Source: an uncultured Pelagibacteraceae bacterium (GTDB taxonomy: Bacteria > Pseudomonadota > Alphaproteobacteria > Pelagibacterales > Pelagibacteraceae). Taken from it: 64,000 bases of DNA. The position numbers and the translations under genes are program-made. The stretch covers positions 1 to 64,000 of the forward strand of contig CABYCY010000003.1 of NCBI GenBank assembly GCA_902517615.1. Direction: 5' to 3'. The notes under the pieces were generated by a model. It did no database searches, was not told where the DNA came from, and saw nothing but the letters and a program-made list of their open reading frames with translations. How positions within the stretch are numbered: the stretch's first letter is position 1; each line of letters begins with the position of its first letter. This document shows positions 18,521-27,597 of the stretch, one piece after another.

Positions 18521-19513
18521 TTAACCTCCTGTTTTTGATAAATTTTTAGTTGACCCTGTATCGCCCAATTCTAAATAATGAGACTCTTTTTTAAATTGCA
18601 TTTGTTTCATTATTAAGTCTTTTAATTCATTTAACTGATCATCTTTTTGTAATAGATGTCTTAAATTTATTCCTGTATTTCCAAATAAGCAAAGTCTTAA
18701 ATCACCTCTTGATGTAATTCGAAGTCTATTGCAGGATTTACAAAAATCTTTTGAGTATGGCGCAATAATACCAAACTTACCTTTAAATTTAGGGTTTATA
18801 TAATTTAAAGAAGGTCCTGCATCTTTACCAAATGTTTGATAGATCCAGTTATTTTCATTTAAATATTCTTTAAATATTTTTGATGAAACATGATATTTTT
18901 TAAAATAATCTAAATTATCACCAGTCCTCATTAATTCTATATATCTTAAATCAACTTTATTTTTTTCAATATATTTTGACCAAGTGTTAAAATCTTTTAT
19001 TGAAGAATTTATTCCATTTAAAAGCACAGCATTAATTTTAATATTTTCAAAACCTAAATTTTGTAAATTTTCTATGCCACGTAAAATTTCAAGAAGTCTA
19101 TCATGACCAGTAATATTTTTAAAAGTTTCTCTGTTTAAACTATCTATACTTATATTTATTCCAGTAAGTCCACAATTAACTAAATCTTCAGCTTTTTTAT
19201 CTAATTTATAACCATTAGTTGTAATAGATACATTTTGAATCCCAGACTCAAATTTTAATACTTTTATGATATCAAAAAAATCTTTTCTTACAGTCGGTTC
19301 TCCACCTGTAATCCTGATCTTGTTCACACCCAACTCAGAAAAACATTTTGCAAGTCGTTTTATTTCATCTAAATGAAGAAATTTTCTGTTATCACCTTTA
19401 TCCACTTGATAACCATTAGGTAAACAATATCCACACTTAAAGTTACATACATCAGTAATTGATAATCTAATGTATGGAAATTTTCTACCAAAGTTGTCTT
19501 TAAGAATATCCAT
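18521..19513 (-). CDS. moaA: GTP 3',8-cyclase MoaA (radical SAM)
   Basis: Radical-SAM enzyme that starts Mo-cofactor synthesis from GTP. The 330-residue protein has the SAM cluster cysteines C23, C27 and C30 (DVCNFKCGYC), the C-terminal cluster FCKSCNRLRITSRGDLRLCLF and the family's conserved terminal Gly-Gly (SKTGG). It is the first gene of moaACDE-msrPQ-DUF1244, with a 36-base gap to the divergent oxygenase gene. No Moco riboswitch fits in that gap. Needs Fe-S clusters, which the suf operon in this window could supply. Confidence 0.96.
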   Translation of the reverse strand: MDILKDNFGRKFPYIRLSITDVCNFKCGYCLPNGYQVDKGDNRKFLHLDEIKRLAKCFSELGVNKIRITGGEPTVRKDFFDIIKVLKFESGIQNVSITTNGYKLDKKAEDLVNCGLTGINISIDSLNRETFKNITGHDRLLEILRGIENLQNLGFENIKINAVLLNGINSSIKDFNTWSKYIEKNKVDLRYIELMRTGDNLDYFKKYHVSSKIFKEYLNENNWIYQTFGKDAGPSLNYINPKFKGKFGIIAPYSKDFCKSCNRLRITSRGDLRLCLFGNTGINLRHLLQKDDQLNELKDLIMKQMQFKKESHYLELGDTGSTKNLSKTGG

Positions 19514-19549
19514 AAAGTATAATTTATATTATATTCTTATAATAATAAT

Positions 19550-20386
19550 ATGAACAAAATTCTCACTCAAGATGAAGTAAAAAAATTTAGAGAAGATGGT
19601 GCTGTTTATCTTAAAAATAAATTTGATATACAATGGATTAATAAACTTCAAAGAGGAATTGACAGAGATATTGCGAATCCTAGCCCAAGGTTTAAATCAC
19701 ACACTTTAGAAAAGGGTGTTCCAGCTTATTTAGAGGATTATTGGACATGGCATTTAGTGCCTGAATTTAAAGATTTTGTTTATAATTCTCCATATGCACA
19801 AATAGCTTCTGAACTAATGTCAGCTAAAAAAATCAATCTGGTAATGGACAATTGGTTCTTAAAAGAGGCGGGCTCAAAGTCTTCAACTCCGTTTCATCAT
19901 GATATAAGTTATTTTGACATGGATGGCACCATGTGTGTTCTTTGGCTTCCCTTGCAACCGACTAAAAAAGATGAAGGTGTTGTTTGGGTTAAAGGATCAC
20001 ATTTATGGAATAAACTTTTTTTAAGGGTTTTATTTAAGGATGGACACAAAATTGAAGGAGATGAGTGTGTTGTAAATGGAAAAAAATATGAATTACCCCC
20101 TGACATTTTAGGTAATAAAAAAAAATATGAATTTTTACATTGGGACTGCGAACTAGGAGATGCAATCATTTTTGATATGAGAACTCTTCATGGAAGTTTA
20201 GGAGAAAAAATTCCTGACAAAACTTTAAGTCGTTATACTTTAAGAGTTGCAAAAGAAGATTCAAAAATTAGTTATGATGGTGATTGGACTAGTTTCAATT
20301 ATAGAAAAGCAATGCAAGAGGCGGGTTATAAAAATGGTGATCCAGTTGATGGCAAAATGTTTCCAACTTTGTTCGAAAGAAGTTAA
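19550..20386 (+). CDS. Phytanoyl-CoA dioxygenase-family Fe(II)/2OG oxygenase
   Basis: A 278-residue PhyH-family enzyme. The iron ligands are H116-x-D118 (PFHHDISYF) and H214 (DMRTLHGSL), and an RYTLR stretch downstream supplies a likely 2-oxoglutarate arginine. The MCVLWLPLQP and GVVWVKGSHLW stretches are typical. PhyH enzymes hydroxylate diverse small molecules, so the substrate is unknown. It opens the catabolic region and points toward iolG. A second PhyH lies at 31.4-32.4 kb. Confidence 0.88.
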   Translation: MNKILTQDEVKKFREDGAVYLKNKFDIQWINKLQRGIDRDIANPSPRFKSHTLEKGVPAYLEDYWTWHLVPEFKDFVYNSPYAQIASELMSAKKINLVMDNWFLKEAGSKSSTPFHHDISYFDMDGTMCVLWLPLQPTKKDEGVVWVKGSHLWNKLFLRVLFKDGHKIEGDECVVNGKKYELPPDILGNKKKYEFLHWDCELGDAIIFDMRTLHGSLGEKIPDKTLSRYTLRVAKEDSKISYDGDWTSFNYRKAMQEAGYKNGDPVDGKMFPTLFERS

Positions 20387-20391
20387 ACTAA

Positions 20392-21405
20392 TTAGAATAT
20401 AACTTTTTCAAATTTTTTTGATTTAAAGGACTTGTTCGCAACTTCAGCTAATATAAGAGATTTTCTGCCATCTTCAAAATTAGCTAAGGGTTTTGATTTT
20501 TTCTTACAAATTTTTACTAAGTAGTTTAGTTGAATTTTGTAAGCCTCAGAGTATCTCTCAATAAAAAATTTTTTTAATGGAGTTTTGTTATCGGTTGAAT
20601 TTTTAGAATATAAAACTGTTTCTAAGTCTCTTTGATTGTCTGATATAATCATGCCTTTTGATCCAAAAAGTTCAATCCTTTGATCATAACCAAAACTACA
20701 ATGTCTGGAGTTAGTAATTATACATTGCACGCCTTTTTTTGTTTTCATGACAACAGTAGCCAAATCTAAATCATTTATATTTTTTAGTTTTTTATCTGAG
20801 AATCGTTTTCCAGTAGCAAATATGGAATCAAATTCATCATTGACAGCATAGAATCTGGCTAAATCAAAATCATGAATCATCATATCTTTAAATATACCTC
20901 CAGAGGTCTTTAGATAGTTTAAAGGTGGAGGTTCTGGATCTCGGCTTGTAATAATTATTTTTTCTAATTTACCAATTTTACCTTTTAATAAATTTTGTTT
21001 TAAAGAATTATGTGCTGGATCATACCTTCTATTAAATCCGATTTGAATTTTTGGATTATACTTAGAGATTCTTTTTTTACACATATTAATTTTATTTAAA
21101 TTAAGGTCTAAGGGTTTCTCACAAAACACAACCTTCTTATTTGCAACTGCTTCTTCAATAAATTTTAAGTGCGTATTTGTACTTGATGCAATAAATATGC
21201 ATCTAATATTTTTATCTTTAAATGCAATTTTTGGATTTTTAATAGATGTAGAATTATATTTTTTAGAAAGATTTTTTGCTAATTTTTGATCCTTATCAAA
21301 AATATATTTTAGATTAAAATCTTTATGATTAAGTAGGTTTTCACCATGCATCTGGCCAATTCTTCCAAGCCCAAATAGCGCAATATTAATTATATTTTTA
21401 CCCAT
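20392..21405 (-). CDS. iolG: Inositol 2-dehydrogenase-like oxidoreductase
   Basis: Gfo/Idh/MocA enzyme of the inositol 2-dehydrogenase type, which oxidises myo-inositol to 2-keto-inositol with NAD. At 337 residues the Rossmann motif is GLGRIG (residues 12-17), and VVFCEKPLDLNL, IQIGFNRRYDP, SRDPEPPP and GGIFKDMMIHDFDLARFY closely match the IolG subgroup. It overlaps the upstream Gfo gene by 16 bases and lies beside iolE on the other strand. Family assignment is strong; exact inositol isomer is not. Confidence 0.85.
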   Translation of the reverse strand: MGKNIINIALFGLGRIGQMHGENLLNHKDFNLKYIFDKDQKLAKNLSKKYNSTSIKNPKIAFKDKNIRCIFIASSTNTHLKFIEEAVANKKVVFCEKPLDLNLNKINMCKKRISKYNPKIQIGFNRRYDPAHNSLKQNLLKGKIGKLEKIIITSRDPEPPPLNYLKTSGGIFKDMMIHDFDLARFYAVNDEFDSIFATGKRFSDKKLKNINDLDLATVVMKTKKGVQCIITNSRHCSFGYDQRIELFGSKGMIISDNQRDLETVLYSKNSTDNKTPLKKFFIERYSEAYKIQLNYLVKICKKKSKPLANFEDGRKSLILAEVANKSFKSKKFEKVIF

Positions 21406-22547
21406 CTTTTTCTTCTTGAAGAAATTTTACAAGCACTAATAAATTTTGCTGTTTCTAAACCCTCATCTTCATTTGGATAAAAGTATCTTTTTTTTGTTTT
21501 ATTTTTTAAAGAGTCTGCAAATTCTTTATAAATATTTGCAAATGCATCAAGATAGCCTTCAGGATGACCAAATTTTATTCTAGAGAATTGTTTTGAAAAT
21601 TCTGCATTATAGAACCCTCTTTCTAATAATTTTACAGCACCTTTTTCTGGATTTAGTTTAAGATAATTTGGATCATTTTGTACCCACTCTAAACTACCTT
21701 TAGAACCAAATACTCTAATTCTTAAACCATAAACACCTCCTTTAGCCATTACACTTGTCCAAAACATTCCTTTTACACCATTGTTAAAATTAATCATAAC
21801 TTGTGCATTGTCATCCATTTTAATTTTTTTTGAGATTTGTTTTATATCTGCAAAAACTGCCTGTCCTTTTAAACCTGAAATGTAAGAAGCTAGATGGTAG
21901 GCATGAGTTCCTATTTCATTTAAAACAGCAGAAGCTCCAACTATTTTATTATCAACCTTCCATTTAAGTTTTCTTTTTGCATTTTTTGAATTAATTTTTG
22001 TTCCTCCAGACCAATCTTGAATGTATTCAACATTAACATATTCAACTTTACCAATTTTACCTTTTTCAACCAACTTTTTTGCTTCTCTTACCATTGGATA
22101 AGCAGAATAATTATGAGTTAGTGCATATTTTATTTTTCTATTTGCTTTAATTTTTTTATATAATTTTTTAGCTTGCTCAAGATTTCCGGCAAATGGTTTG
22201 TCTGAAATTATATGCACATTTTTTTCAATAAATTTTTCAGCTATTATTTGATGACTAGACGGTGGTGTCATAATTGAAACCACTTTTATTCCGTCTTTCC
22301 TTTTCGACTCTTTTCTAGCCATTTCAACATAATTTGAGTAACATCTATCACTTGATATACCTAAGCTCTTTCCAAATTTTTTAGATAATTTTACATTTCT
22401 TGAAAATACTCCAGCAACTATTTCATATTTGTCGTCAAATCTTGCAGAAATTCTATGTACATGCCCAATCCAAGATTTTGGACCTCCACCAACAACACCT
22501 AAAGATAATTTATTTGTTTTCATTGATTGTATGTTTTTATATATCAT
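21390..22547 (-). CDS. Gfo/Idh/MocA-family oxidoreductase
   Basis: A 385-residue NAD(P)-dependent sugar or cyclitol dehydrogenase. It has an N-terminal Rossmann motif GVVGGGPKSWIGHVHR, the EKP-type motif as ISDKPFAGN, and the C-terminal alpha/beta domain with VGASAVLNEIGTHAYHLASYISG. It is first in a two-gene unit with iolG and divergent from iolE with a 16-base gap. Such genes are frequent companions in inositol clusters and may act on another inositol isomer; that is inference. Confidence 0.85.
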   Translation of the reverse strand: MIYKNIQSMKTNKLSLGVVGGGPKSWIGHVHRISARFDDKYEIVAGVFSRNVKLSKKFGKSLGISSDRCYSNYVEMARKESKRKDGIKVVSIMTPPSSHQIIAEKFIEKNVHIISDKPFAGNLEQAKKLYKKIKANRKIKYALTHNYSAYPMVREAKKLVEKGKIGKVEYVNVEYIQDWSGGTKINSKNAKRKLKWKVDNKIVGASAVLNEIGTHAYHLASYISGLKGQAVFADIKQISKKIKMDDNAQVMINFNNGVKGMFWTSVMAKGGVYGLRIRVFGSKGSLEWVQNDPNYLKLNPEKGAVKLLERGFYNAEFSKQFSRIKFGHPEGYLDAFANIYKEFADSLKNKTKKRYFYPNEDEGLETAKFISACKISSRRKRWVKI

Positions 22548-22563
22548 AACAAATAAAATTATT

Positions 22564-23463
22564 ATGTCAGTAAAATTAGGAATAGCGCCGATAGCATGGA
22601 GTAACGATGATATGCCTGAGCTAGGTGGCGATACTCCTCTTGAACAATGTCTTTCAGAAGCTAGTCAAGCTGGATTTTCAGGAATTGAGTCTGGAGGTAA
22701 ATTCCCAAAAAAATCTAATGAATTAATTCCTTTGTTGGAAAAATATAATTTAAATTTATGTTCGGGATGGTACGGAGCAAATTTAAGAATAAATTCAGTA
22801 AAAGAGGAAATAGAATTAATTAAAGATCAATTAAAACTTTTTCAAGATTGTAATGCACCATGTATTGTATTTGCAGAAGTTTCCGATTCTATTGCAGGTG
22901 ATCCTAAAAAACCTTTATCAACTAGACCAAAAATGAGTGATGAAGAATGGAGTAATTACTGTAAAAAAATTTCTGAAATTGGAAAATATCTTGAAGACCA
23001 AGGTATGCCACTAGCCTACCATCATCATATGGGAACAGTTATTGAGACACAACAAGATACTGAAAGACTTTTAGAAAATACGTCTGACCAGGTAAAGTTG
23101 ATACTAGATACGGGTCATATGCTTTTTGCAGGAGGAAATTCTATCGAACTAGCAAATAATTTTAAAGAAAGAATTATCCATGTTCACTGTAAAGATATGA
23201 GAAAAAATGTCTTAGAAAAATCATTAAAAGAAGATTTTAGTTTCCGACAAGCTTTTTTAGAGGGGGCATTTACAGTCCCAGGAGATGGATTTATTGATTA
23301 TGAACCACTATTAACTTTTTTGAAAAAAAATAATTATAATGGTTGGCTCGTAGTCGAGGCAGAGCAAGATCCAGCTAAAGCAAACCCTTTAGAATATGCA
23401 AGAATAGGACACAAATATTTATCAAGTGTCTGCAAGAAAGTTGATTTAGAAATAATATTATAA
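22564..23463 (+). CDS. iolE: Inosose dehydratase
   Basis: Xylose-isomerase-like TIM-barrel enzyme that dehydrates 2-keto-myo-inositol (scyllo-inosose) to the trione precursor used by IolD. The start is ATG 22564, which gives 299 residues beginning MSVKLGIAPIAWSNDDMPEL, the classic IolE N-terminus. The longer upstream frame runs back into the divergent Gfo gene and is not real. GIESGGKFPKKSNEL, AYHHHMGTVIETQ and ILDTGHMLFAGGN are family stretches. It shares six bases with the convergent dehydrogenase. Confidence 0.92.
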   Translation: MSVKLGIAPIAWSNDDMPELGGDTPLEQCLSEASQAGFSGIESGGKFPKKSNELIPLLEKYNLNLCSGWYGANLRINSVKEEIELIKDQLKLFQDCNAPCIVFAEVSDSIAGDPKKPLSTRPKMSDEEWSNYCKKISEIGKYLEDQGMPLAYHHHMGTVIETQQDTERLLENTSDQVKLILDTGHMLFAGGNSIELANNFKERIIHVHCKDMRKNVLEKSLKEDFSFRQAFLEGAFTVPGDGFIDYEPLLTFLKKNNYNGWLVVEAEQDPAKANPLEYARIGHKYLSSVCKKVDLEIIL

Positions 23464-24423
23464 CTTTACGATTTTTGATTGATCAATTTTATTTTCAAAA
23501 AAATCAATAAGATTTTGAATTGTCTCTTTTCCCATTCTTGTCATGCATTCATCAGTAAATGCAGCCGTATGAGGACTTAAAAAAACTTTATCATTTTTTA
23601 AAAGTGGATTGTTATTATCAGGCGGTTCTTTTTTAAACACATCAATGGCAGCACCAAAAATTAAATTTTCATTTAAAGCTTTATCAAGATCTTCTTCATG
23701 AATAATTCCGCCTCTTGCAGCATTAACTATAATACAATTTTTTTTCATAGTTTTTAATAAATCATAGTTTATTAAATTTTCTGTTTTATCTGTAAGTGGC
23801 ATATGCAGTGATACTACATCCATTGTTTTTACAGCTTCTTTAAGATCATCAACTTTTTTTCCACCTAATTCTTCAATTCTTTCTTTTTCAACAAATGGAT
23901 CATAAACAAATACATTCATTTCAAAACCTAAACATCTTTTAATTAAAGCTTTTCCTATTCTACCAAACCCCATTATGAGAAAATTTTTTTTCCAAATTTC
24001 AATCATTTTGGGTAATTTATTTCGATCCTTAAAATTTCCATCTCTTACAGTTTTGTCATACAAACCTTTTCTTTTTGCAATATTTAATAATACAAACATT
24101 ACATGCTCAGCAACAGTGACAGCATTAGCATTAGCAGTTATAGCTATTTTTATATCTTTCTCTTTGGCTTTCTCTAAATCAATATTATCATAACCAACAC
24201 CATGTCTTGAAATAATTTTTAAATTTTTTGCCTCTTCAATTACCTCTCCAGGTAATTTTGCAATTCTTATTGATGCACCATCGCAATTTTTTAATTTTAA
24301 TTTTAAATTTTCTACAGAAGTATCATCTGTCACTTCAATATCAAAATTAGGATGATTATTAATTAATTCCATTCCTTTATCGTGGACTTTCTGGATTATT
24401 AATATCTTTTTTTTACTGCTCAT
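23458..24423 (-). CDS. D-isomer-specific 2-hydroxyacid dehydrogenase
   Basis: A 321-residue NAD-dependent dehydrogenase of the phosphoglycerate/hydroxypyruvate type. The nucleotide motif is IMGFGRIGKALIKRC. The catalytic Arg is in VNAARGGIIHEEDL, Glu in DVFKKEPPD and His in LSPHTAAFT. It lacks the ACT domain of a regulated SerA, so it is more likely a catabolic glyoxylate, hydroxypyruvate or sugar-acid reductase. It stands alone between iolE and the TRAP transporter. Confidence 0.87.
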   Translation of the reverse strand: MSSKKKILIIQKVHDKGMELINNHPNFDIEVTDDTSVENLKLKLKNCDGASIRIAKLPGEVIEEAKNLKIISRHGVGYDNIDLEKAKEKDIKIAITANANAVTVAEHVMFVLLNIAKRKGLYDKTVRDGNFKDRNKLPKMIEIWKKNFLIMGFGRIGKALIKRCLGFEMNVFVYDPFVEKERIEELGGKKVDDLKEAVKTMDVVSLHMPLTDKTENLINYDLLKTMKKNCIIVNAARGGIIHEEDLDKALNENLIFGAAIDVFKKEPPDNNNPLLKNDKVFLSPHTAAFTDECMTRMGKETIQNLIDFFENKIDQSKIVKL

Positions 24424-24533
24424 AAATATAAATTAAATTTATTGGAGGCGTTTTTAATACGAAAATTAACTAACAATGTAAATTAGTTTTTTATAAAAGT
24501 TGTAATTATTATATTATTAAAATAAATTTAGCT

Positions 24534-25130
24534 GTGAATTTGATAATTAAATCTCTCCTGTTTTTTTTTAATTTACTAGAGAAAGTAAATACTTTTTTTC
24601 TAAGGATTGGTAGACAGTTTGCATGGATAGCCATGTTTTTAATGGTTGTTGTTATCATGGTTCAGGTATTTTTTAGATATGTATTGAATAATGCATTGCC
24701 ATGGCCAGATGAAGTTGCCAGATTTTTGATGTTATGGATGACAGGATTAATAGCTCCTTCTGCATACAGATGGGGAGGATTTGTTTCTATAGATATCTTA
24801 GAAAGATATTTACCAAAACTTATTTCTACCTTTTTAACTTTATTTTTATTAATAGTCTCACTTTTTGTATTAATAATTGGTTTAGAGTTAGGATTTAAAC
24901 ATATTAATGCCGGGTGGATATTTAGCTCTTCATCAATAAAAATTCCTTTTAATTTAATTGGTGGAAAAGCTGAGCCAATAAAGTTGGCATGGATGTATAT
25001 GTCTCTTCCAGTTGGTATAGTTTTTTTAATATCAGTTAATATTGAACTGATCTTTAGAAACATACTTAATAATTTTATCAAATTAAAGTTACCTGAAGAT
25101 TTTGACAAACAGAAATTGGAGACTCAATAA
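24534..25130 (+). CDS. dctQ: TRAP transporter small permease (DctQ family)
   Basis: A 198-residue protein with about four hydrophobic helices and the DctQ signature VFFRYVLNNALPWPDEVARFLMLWMTG. It links the large permease to the binding protein. The start is GTG 24534, and its final base is the first of dctM. Cytoplasmic membrane. It is first in a dctQ-dctM-dctP order with the binding protein last. Confidence 0.92.
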   Translation: MNLIIKSLLFFFNLLEKVNTFFLRIGRQFAWIAMFLMVVVIMVQVFFRYVLNNALPWPDEVARFLMLWMTGLIAPSAYRWGGFVSIDILERYLPKLISTFLTLFLLIVSLFVLIIGLELGFKHINAGWIFSSSSIKIPFNLIGGKAEPIKLAWMYMSLPVGIVFLISVNIELIFRNILNNFIKLKLPEDFDKQKLETQ

Positions 25131-26419
25131 TGTTAATTTGGTTTCTTCCATTATTTTTATTATTTTTATTAATAGGATTACCAGTATTTTTTGGTCTATT
25201 AGCTGCACCAGGTATCTTACTTTTTTTAAATGATCAAACTAGAGATGGAGCAATGCTATATAGAAATATTTACAACGGTATTGATAGCTTTCCTTTAATG
25301 GCTATTCCATTTTTTATGTTAGCAGGTGAATTAATGAATAGAGGAGGAATTACTCTTAGGTTAGTAGAATTTAGTCAAGCTATGATGGGACATTTAAAAG
25401 GTGGTTTAGCTCATGTAAACGTTTTAACTTCTATGTTGTTCGCAGGCTTGTCAGGCTCTGCTGTAGCAGATACTTCTGCAATAGGATCAATGTTAATTCC
25501 AGCAATGGAAAAACAAGGTTATACAAAAAAATTTGCAGCTGCAATTACAGCTGCAAGCTCTGTTATAGGTCCGATAATTCCACCATCGGGAATAATGATA
25601 ATTTATGCTTATGTAATGGGGGAGAGCGTAGCAGCTTTATTTTTGGCAGGGATAGTTCCAGGTATTCTAGTTGGTGTTAGTTTGATGGTCACAATTAAAT
25701 TTATGGCAAAGAGATATAATTTTCCTGCTGTAACTAAAAAAACAACATGGAGTCAAAGAGGTAAAGCTTCTCTAAAAGCTTTTTTTCCTTTAATGACTCC
25801 TGTGATAATTCTAGGAGGCATACTAGGAGGAATCTTTACTCCTACAGAAGCTTCCGCTGTGGCCGCTGCTTACGCGATGTTTATTGGATTGTTCGTTTTA
25901 AAATCATTAGAATGGAAAGAGATACCAAAGGTTATGACAAAAGCTGCGATGGTATCTTCAGTTGTGCTTCTTTTAGTAGGTGCTGCAATGGCATTTAAAA
26001 CTGTAGTTAGTTTATCTCACGCACCTGAATATCTAGCGCAGTTTGTATTAGGTTTAAGTGAAAATCCATATGTGTTATTATTCTTAATTAATATTTTATT
26101 ATTTGTTGTTGGAATGTTTTTGGATGCAGGACCTGCAATAATAATTTTAGGACCTATTCTTGGACCAGTTTTTGTTGAACTTGGGGTTCATCCTGTTCAT
26201 TTTGCAATTATAATGTCAGTTAATTTAACTGTTGGATTAGCTACACCACCTATGGGACTTGTGCTTTTTGTAGCCTCATCAGTATCTGGAGAAAGAGTTG
26301 AAACAATAGCTAAAGCAATATTACCTTTCTTGGCTGTGGAAGCCATAGTGATATTTTTAATAACTTATTTTCCCTCAATTTCAATGACTATTCCCTTACT
26401 TACAGGTTTTGCTAAATAA
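25130..26419 (+). CDS. dctM: TRAP transporter large permease (DctM family)
   Basis: A 429-residue channel subunit with about twelve hydrophobic helices. Family stretches include FFMLAGELMNRGGIT, LFAGLSGSAVADTSAIGS, AAITAASSVIGPIIPPSG and NLTVGLATPPMGLVLF. It drives uptake of carboxylate-type solutes by a sodium gradient. One-base overlap with dctQ. Confidence 0.95.
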   Translation: MLIWFLPLFLLFLLIGLPVFFGLLAAPGILLFLNDQTRDGAMLYRNIYNGIDSFPLMAIPFFMLAGELMNRGGITLRLVEFSQAMMGHLKGGLAHVNVLTSMLFAGLSGSAVADTSAIGSMLIPAMEKQGYTKKFAAAITAASSVIGPIIPPSGIMIIYAYVMGESVAALFLAGIVPGILVGVSLMVTIKFMAKRYNFPAVTKKTTWSQRGKASLKAFFPLMTPVIILGGILGGIFTPTEASAVAAAYAMFIGLFVLKSLEWKEIPKVMTKAAMVSSVVLLLVGAAMAFKTVVSLSHAPEYLAQFVLGLSENPYVLLFLINILLFVVGMFLDAGPAIIILGPILGPVFVELGVHPVHFAIIMSVNLTVGLATPPMGLVLFVASSVSGERVETIAKAILPFLAVEAIVIFLITYFPSISMTIPLLTGFAK

Positions 26420-26446
26420 TTTTTATTTTTTTTCAGGTAATAGACT

Positions 26447-26477
26447 CTCGAATTAATTCAAGTATATTCTGTATACA
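26447..26477. promoter_or_regulatory. Two operator-like palindromes upstream of dctP
   Basis: In the 84-base dctM-dctP gap there is an imperfect 16-base palindrome, CTCGAATTAATTCAAG (26447-26462), and a perfect TGTATACA (26470-26477), just before an AGAGAGGG Shine-Dalgarno. GTATAC-centred sites are used by some GntR-type regulators of TRAP systems, but no GntR gene is visible in the window. This may also be a separate dctP promoter region. By eye only. Confidence 0.3.
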
Positions 26478-26503
26478 TAAATATTAAAGAGAGGGAAATA
26501 ATT

Positions 26504-27556
26504 ATGAATAAGTTAATTAAATCATTTTTTTCATTATTATTACTGATTGGATTTACAGCTTCAGTTTCTGCTGCAGATTACAATCTGAGAATGACAATGA
26601 ACTCTAATGATCAAGACGAAGATTATGATGGCGCGGTTGTTTTTAAAAACTACGTTGAAGCAGCATCGAATGGAAAAATTGCTGTAGAACTTTTTGTAGG
26701 TACTCAACTTTGTTCAAAAGGTGCAGAATGTTTACAAGGTGTATCTGATGGAAGTATAGATATTTATATATCTACATCAGGAGGAGCTGCAGGTGTTTTC
26801 CCATACGTTCAGGTTTTAGATTTACCTTATCTAATGGCTAACGACAGAATTGCTGAAGACGTTATGCAAGGTGATTTTGTAAGAACTATGAGAAAAATGG
26901 CACTTAAAGATTCTAATGATTCAATTAGACTGATGACTATTGGTAATACTGGTGGTTGGAGAAATTTTGCAAACACAAAAAGAAGAGTTGCAGAACCATC
27001 TGACATGAAAGGTCTAAAAATTAGAACTGTAGTAGCTGATTTGCCTCAAGAGCTTGTTAAAGCACTGGGCGCATCTCCAACTCCTATTCCTTGGCCTGAA
27101 TTATTTACATCTTTTCAAACAGGTGTAGTTGAAGGTTCAAAAAATGGGATAACTGATATCATGAACATGAAGTTTCCTGATGCAGGTCTTAAATTTGTAA
27201 CATTAGATGGACATGCATATATGGGTGCACTTTGGTGGATGAATAATGCTAAGTATCAATCTATGCCGACAGATCTTAAGAGAGTTGTAACTGATGGATT
27301 TTATGCATTGCAACAAGCAACATTTGCTTCTCCAAAGAGAAAATCAATTAAAGCTTATGAGGATTTTGTAGCTGGTGGTGGAGATTTATATGTTCCGACA
27401 CCTGATCAAAAAGCTAGTTTTAAAAAAGAAGCTAGCCCAGTTTATGATTGGTTTAAGTCAAATGTTAAAGGCGGAGGAGAAATCTTTAACGCTTTAACTA
27501 GTGCAGTTGCCGATGCAGAGAAAAGTGCATCTAGTGCATATAAAAAAGACTTATAA
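26504..27556 (+). CDS. dctP: TRAP transporter solute-binding protein (DctP family)
   Basis: A 350-residue periplasmic binding protein. The signal peptide is roughly residues 1-24 (SLLLLIGFTASVSAADYN). TIGNTGGWRNFANTKRRV followed by the PSDMKGLKIRTV stretch contains the arginine that pairs with substrate carboxylates, and ALGASPTPIPWPELFTSFQTGVVEG is the family hallmark. The ligand is therefore probably an organic acid such as a sugar acid, keto acid or hydroxy acid. A strong AGAGAGGG ribosome site precedes it. Confidence 0.94.
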   Translation: MNKLIKSFFSLLLLIGFTASVSAADYNLRMTMNSNDQDEDYDGAVVFKNYVEAASNGKIAVELFVGTQLCSKGAECLQGVSDGSIDIYISTSGGAAGVFPYVQVLDLPYLMANDRIAEDVMQGDFVRTMRKMALKDSNDSIRLMTIGNTGGWRNFANTKRRVAEPSDMKGLKIRTVVADLPQELVKALGASPTPIPWPELFTSFQTGVVEGSKNGITDIMNMKFPDAGLKFVTLDGHAYMGALWWMNNAKYQSMPTDLKRVVTDGFYALQQATFASPKRKSIKAYEDFVAGGGDLYVPTPDQKASFKKEASPVYDWFKSNVKGGGEIFNALTSAVADAEKSASSAYKKDL

Positions 27557-27574
27557 TTTTAAATAAATTTTAAT

Positions 27575-27596
27575 GGGGCGGATTTTAATTCGCCCT
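27575..27596. terminator. Stem-loop between convergent dctP and the Sel1 gene
   Basis: The arms GGGCGGA (27576-27582) and TTCGCCC (27589-27595) pair with one G-T and a six-base loop. It is GC-rich in an otherwise AT-rich gap between two converging genes. There is no long T-tract on either strand, so it is a weak or bidirectional terminator or an mRNA end stabiliser. Confidence 0.5.
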
Positions 27597-27597
27597 G

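Noticed and set aside
22429..22563. Upstream extension of the iolE frame
   Set aside because: It overlaps the start of the divergent Gfo gene; ATG 22564 gives the standard IolE N-terminus.
24450..24500. AACTAA...TTAGTT hairpin with T-run before dctQ
   Set aside because: Six AT-rich pairs are expected by chance at this base composition.
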